Origin: an uncultured Methanofollis sp.
GTDB taxonomy: Archaea > Halobacteriota > Methanomicrobia > Methanomicrobiales > Methanofollaceae
Length of the DNA stretch: 21,870 nucleotides
NCBI RefSeq assembly: GCF_937919355.1
Contig: NZ_CALFSA010000221.1
Location: forward strand, 1-21,870
Reading direction: 5' to 3'
This document shows positions 20,116-21,870 of the stretch, one piece after another; position 1 is the first letter of the stretch; the number at the start of each line of letters is the position of its first letter. The position numbers and the translations under genes are program-made. Below the pieces are notes generated by a model. It was given only the letters and a program-made list of their open reading frames with translations, was not told the origin of the DNA and made no database searches.

Positions 20116-21264
20116 TTACATCGCAGAGCGGTAGATGGTCATGATCTCGTCCTTTGTGGCCCGGCGCGGGTTTGTCAGGCCACAGATGTCCTTCATGGCA
20201 TTTTCTGCCAGGGTCGGGATGTCCTCCTCCTTTGCACCGAGTTGCTTCACGCCCGCCGGGATGCCGACGTCGGCAGAGAGCTTCTTGATGGCGTCGATGG
20301 CCTTCTCTGCCGCTTCGATGGTGGAGAGACCTTCGACATTCTCCCCGAGGGCCTTTGCGATCTCGACGAAGCGCTCGGGTGCGGCGATGAGGTTGAACTT
20401 CTCGACGTGCGGCAGGAGGATGGCGTTGCAGACGCCGTGCGGCAGGTTGTAGAAGCCGCCGAGCTGGTGGGCCATTGCGTGGACGTAGCCGAGGCTTGCA
20501 TTGTTGAAGGCAATGCCGGCGAGGTACTCGGCGTGGGCCATCATGTCGCGGGCGACCATGTCGTCACCGTTGGCGACGGCCGGCCTGAGGTATTTTGAAA
20601 TGATCTCTATCGCCTTGATAGCGGCGGCGTCCGTGGTCGGTGTGGCGATGGTGGAGACATAGGCCTCGACTGCATGAGTGAGGGCGTCCATGCCGGTGGC
20701 GGCGGTGAGTGCGGGCGGCATGCTCTTCATCAGTTCGGGGTCGTTGATCGCGACGTTGGCAGTGAGTTTCCAGTCGACGAGGGCCATCTTGACGTGGCGG
20801 CGGGTGTCGGTGATGACGGCGAAGCATGTCATCTCCGAGGCGGTCCCCGCGGTCGTGTTGACGGTGATAAATGGCGGCAACGGCTCCGTAACCTTCCCTG
20901 CGCCTTCGTAGTCATAGATCTGCCCCCCGTTTGCGGCAACGATGCCGATGCCCTTTGCGCAGTCCATCGGGGACCCCCCGCCGACGGCGACGATCATGTC
21001 ACAACCTTCTTTTGTGTACATCGCCGCACCCTCGTGGACAGAGGTGTCAGTCGGGTTCGGCTCGGCACCGGCGAAAATTGCCGATTCGATGCCTGATCCT
21101 CTCAGGAGTTCGGCAATGTCCTTGTTCAGAGCCTGGCCATGCCTGCCCTTTCCAGAGACGATCAGGGCCTTCCTGGCTCCGAGCATCTTCGCCCAGTTTC
21201 CGATCTCTTTCACTGCTCCAGCGCCCATGAGGGCAACTGCGGGGTTCAGGTATGTGTAAACCAT
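20116..21264 (-). CDS. Iron-containing (group III) alcohol dehydrogenase
   Basis: 382 residues, normal for the family. It oxidises alcohols or reduces aldehydes with NAD(P). The nucleotide-binding GGGSPMDCAKG lies at 96-105 after DMIVAV. The metal ligands are D193 and H197 (GMDALTHAVEAY), H262 (GYVHAMAHQLGG) and H276 (NLPHGVCNAILLPH). TTAGTASEMT precedes them. The ATG at 21264 was chosen over the GTG at 21273 because AGGAG lies 8 bases before the ATG and overlaps the GTG. Some Methanomicrobiales grow on ethanol or secondary alcohols using alcohol dehydrogenases. Whether this one has that role cannot be read from sequence. Preceded by an AT-rich regulatory region, and apparently a single-gene unit. 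Confidence 0.93.
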   Translation of the reverse strand: MVYTYLNPAVALMGAGAVKEIGNWAKMLGARKALIVSGKGRHGQALNKDIAELLRGSGIESAIFAGAEPNPTDTSVHEGAAMYTKEGCDMIVAVGGGSPMDCAKGIGIVAANGGQIYDYEGAGKVTEPLPPFITVNTTAGTASEMTCFAVITDTRRHVKMALVDWKLTANVAINDPELMKSMPPALTAATGMDALTHAVEAYVSTIATPTTDAAAIKAIEIISKYLRPAVANGDDMVARDMMAHAEYLAGIAFNNASLGYVHAMAHQLGGFYNLPHGVCNAILLPHVEKFNLIAAPERFVEIAKALGENVEGLSTIEAAEKAIDAIKKLSADVGIPAGVKQLGAKEEDIPTLAENAMKDICGLTNPRRATKDEIMTIYRSAM

Positions 21265-21311
21265 TTTTTCCACTCCTGGGGCCCTCCTTGACGAGTGCCC
21301 TATGCATGAAC

Positions 21312-21321
21312 CCTTATATTG
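21312..21321 (-). promoter_or_regulatory. TATA box of the alcohol dehydrogenase gene
   Basis: CAATATAAGG on the minus strand gives a transcription start about 25 bases before the AGGAG ribosome-binding site. A second copy of the core (TTATATTGT on the plus strand) occurs at 21366-21374, 52 bases away, and ATTTATATTC at about 21324-21333 is a third candidate. The region 21274-21387 is very AT-rich and holds no gene. Confidence 0.5.
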
Positions 21322-21387
21322 TGTGAATATAAATGGGGATGATTTAATCCAATGTCTATATCCTTTTATATTGTATATTTATAATTA

Positions 21388-21699
21388 TTAATCCTTAATT
21401 TTTAAATTTGGTTGTATATTGGGGTCTAATTGCTGAAATGGTACTGCAGATCCCTGATTAAAATCATCATGTTCGTTCATGAAAGTCTCGTGTATTCTCT
21501 CGTATCTTGCGTGATAAATCATTATGGACTCCATGTTCTGCTCTAAATATTTGAGAACATTTGTGGCAGGGTTGCTGATTTCCTTGCGCTTCCTCTCTGA
21601 GGTGAACTGCCCCCACTTGAGATGTAAAAGGACAAAACGTCTGGTACCCTGCTCTTCTCCTATCTGGAAAATGATCGTATTGCCGGAGGGGGCTAGGGA
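21388..21699 (-). pseudogene. Start-less 103-codon open frame, probable C-terminal remnant of a lost gene
   Basis: Reading the minus strand from 21699, codons stay open for 103 residues to a TAA at 21388-21390. There is no ATG, GTG or TTG in the first 55 codons; the first methionine is in QNMESIMIYHARYE. The predicted protein is coherent and hydrophilic: NTIIFQIGEEQGTRRFVLLH, then LKWGQFTSERKRKEIS and KYLEQNMESIMIY, ending in LKIKD. That is unlike a random frame. An in-frame TAA (21700-21702) closes it off at the N-terminal side. Base composition is more AT-rich than the surrounding genes. I do not recognise the family. An unusual start codon, or a short gene from the internal ATG, are the alternatives. 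Confidence 0.4.
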
Positions 21700-21715
21700 T
21701 TAAAAATAGGGGATT

Positions 21716-21870
21716 TTATTTGAAGTAAACACCGACGTCCCGCATCTTGCTGAAACGCGCGATGTTGATGACGAGCGGTGTGATCGCCTCGACGTACGGG
21801 GAGACGGCGAGCGGTCCTGCGTCCAGTGCTTTCAGTTTTGAGATCGAGTTGACGAGTTCCATGACAACCG
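21716..21870 (-). CDS. Unidentified protein, C-terminal part only (runs off the right edge)
   Basis: The visible 50 codons end at a TAA (21716-21718). They read through VVMELVNSISKLKALDAGPL, then AVSPYVEAITPLVINIARFS and KMRDVGVYFK. The frame uses GC-rich third positions like the certain genes of this window, so it is probably a true coding end. The fragment suggests helices with a conserved-looking hydrophobic core, but I do not recognise the family. No terminator hairpin is clear; a TATTTTTAA run follows on the minus strand at about 21701-21709. Confidence 0.6.
   Translation of the reverse strand, partial: VVMELVNSISKLKALDAGPLAVSPYVEAITPLVINIARFSKMRDVGVYFK

Overview
The window looks like chromosomal DNA of a GC-rich methanogenic euryarchaeon, most probably of the order Methanomicrobiales (Methanofollis or Methanoculleus-like). 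The evidence is an archaeal upper mevalonate pathway with its DUF35 partner, deoxyhypusine synthase, a CTP-dependent riboflavin kinase with an N-terminal DNA-binding domain, archaeal RPA-type single-strand DNA-binding proteins, an FmdE-family protein and an archaeal CbiZ. Many starts also have a TATA-like box 25-30 bases upstream, as expected for archaeal, often leaderless, transcripts. The order is inferred from gene content and is not proven. I saw no rRNA, tRNA, CRISPR array or intact insertion sequence.

Layout. 1-2130 (minus): three overlapping genes for small secreted or membrane-anchored, pseudopilin-like proteins, preceded by a predicted lipoprotein with its own promoter. 2174-2938 (plus): an FmdE-family protein behind a roughly 125-base leader that can fold into three hairpins. 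2960-4231 (minus): a DUF1015 protein, divergent from a RimI-type acetyltransferase (4311-4772) across a palindromic TATA box. 4839-6047 (minus): HMG-CoA reductase, divergent from a Trm5-type tRNA methyltransferase (6079-7005). 7154-10467 (minus): a compact operon of HTH regulator, HMG-CoA synthase, acetoacetyl-CoA thiolase and DUF35 zinc/OB protein. With the reductase it supplies every step from acetyl-CoA to mevalonate, the precursor of archaeal lipids. 10580-11912 (plus): RbkR/RibK riboflavin kinase-regulator and RibB. 12055-12705 (plus): a DNA-binding protein built on a resolvase fold that appears to have lost its catalytic residues. 12918-14721 (minus): RPA and its associated OB protein. 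14837-15028 (plus): a DUF1858 protein. 15031-16301 (minus): a small protein equivalent to the C-terminal glycyl-radical/zinc end of anaerobic ribonucleotide reductase, overlapping a CbiZ fused to a cysteine-rich domain. 16440-18077 (plus): a large secreted protein. 18230-21264 (minus): OMP decarboxylase, deoxyhypusine synthase and an iron-dependent alcohol dehydrogenase. A potentially structured RNA segment lies between the last two. 21274-21715: an AT-rich stretch with a start-less 103-codon open frame, probably a gene remnant. The window ends in an unidentified partial gene.

The genes are mainly housekeeping and metabolic (isoprenoid lipids, flavin, pyrimidine, translation factor and tRNA modification, DNA maintenance, corrinoid salvage). 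The less explained parts are the FmdE leader, the degenerate resolvase-like regulator, the stand-alone glycyl-radical domain paired with CbiZ, the branched RNA candidate downstream of the alcohol dehydrogenase, and the broken frame at the right end.
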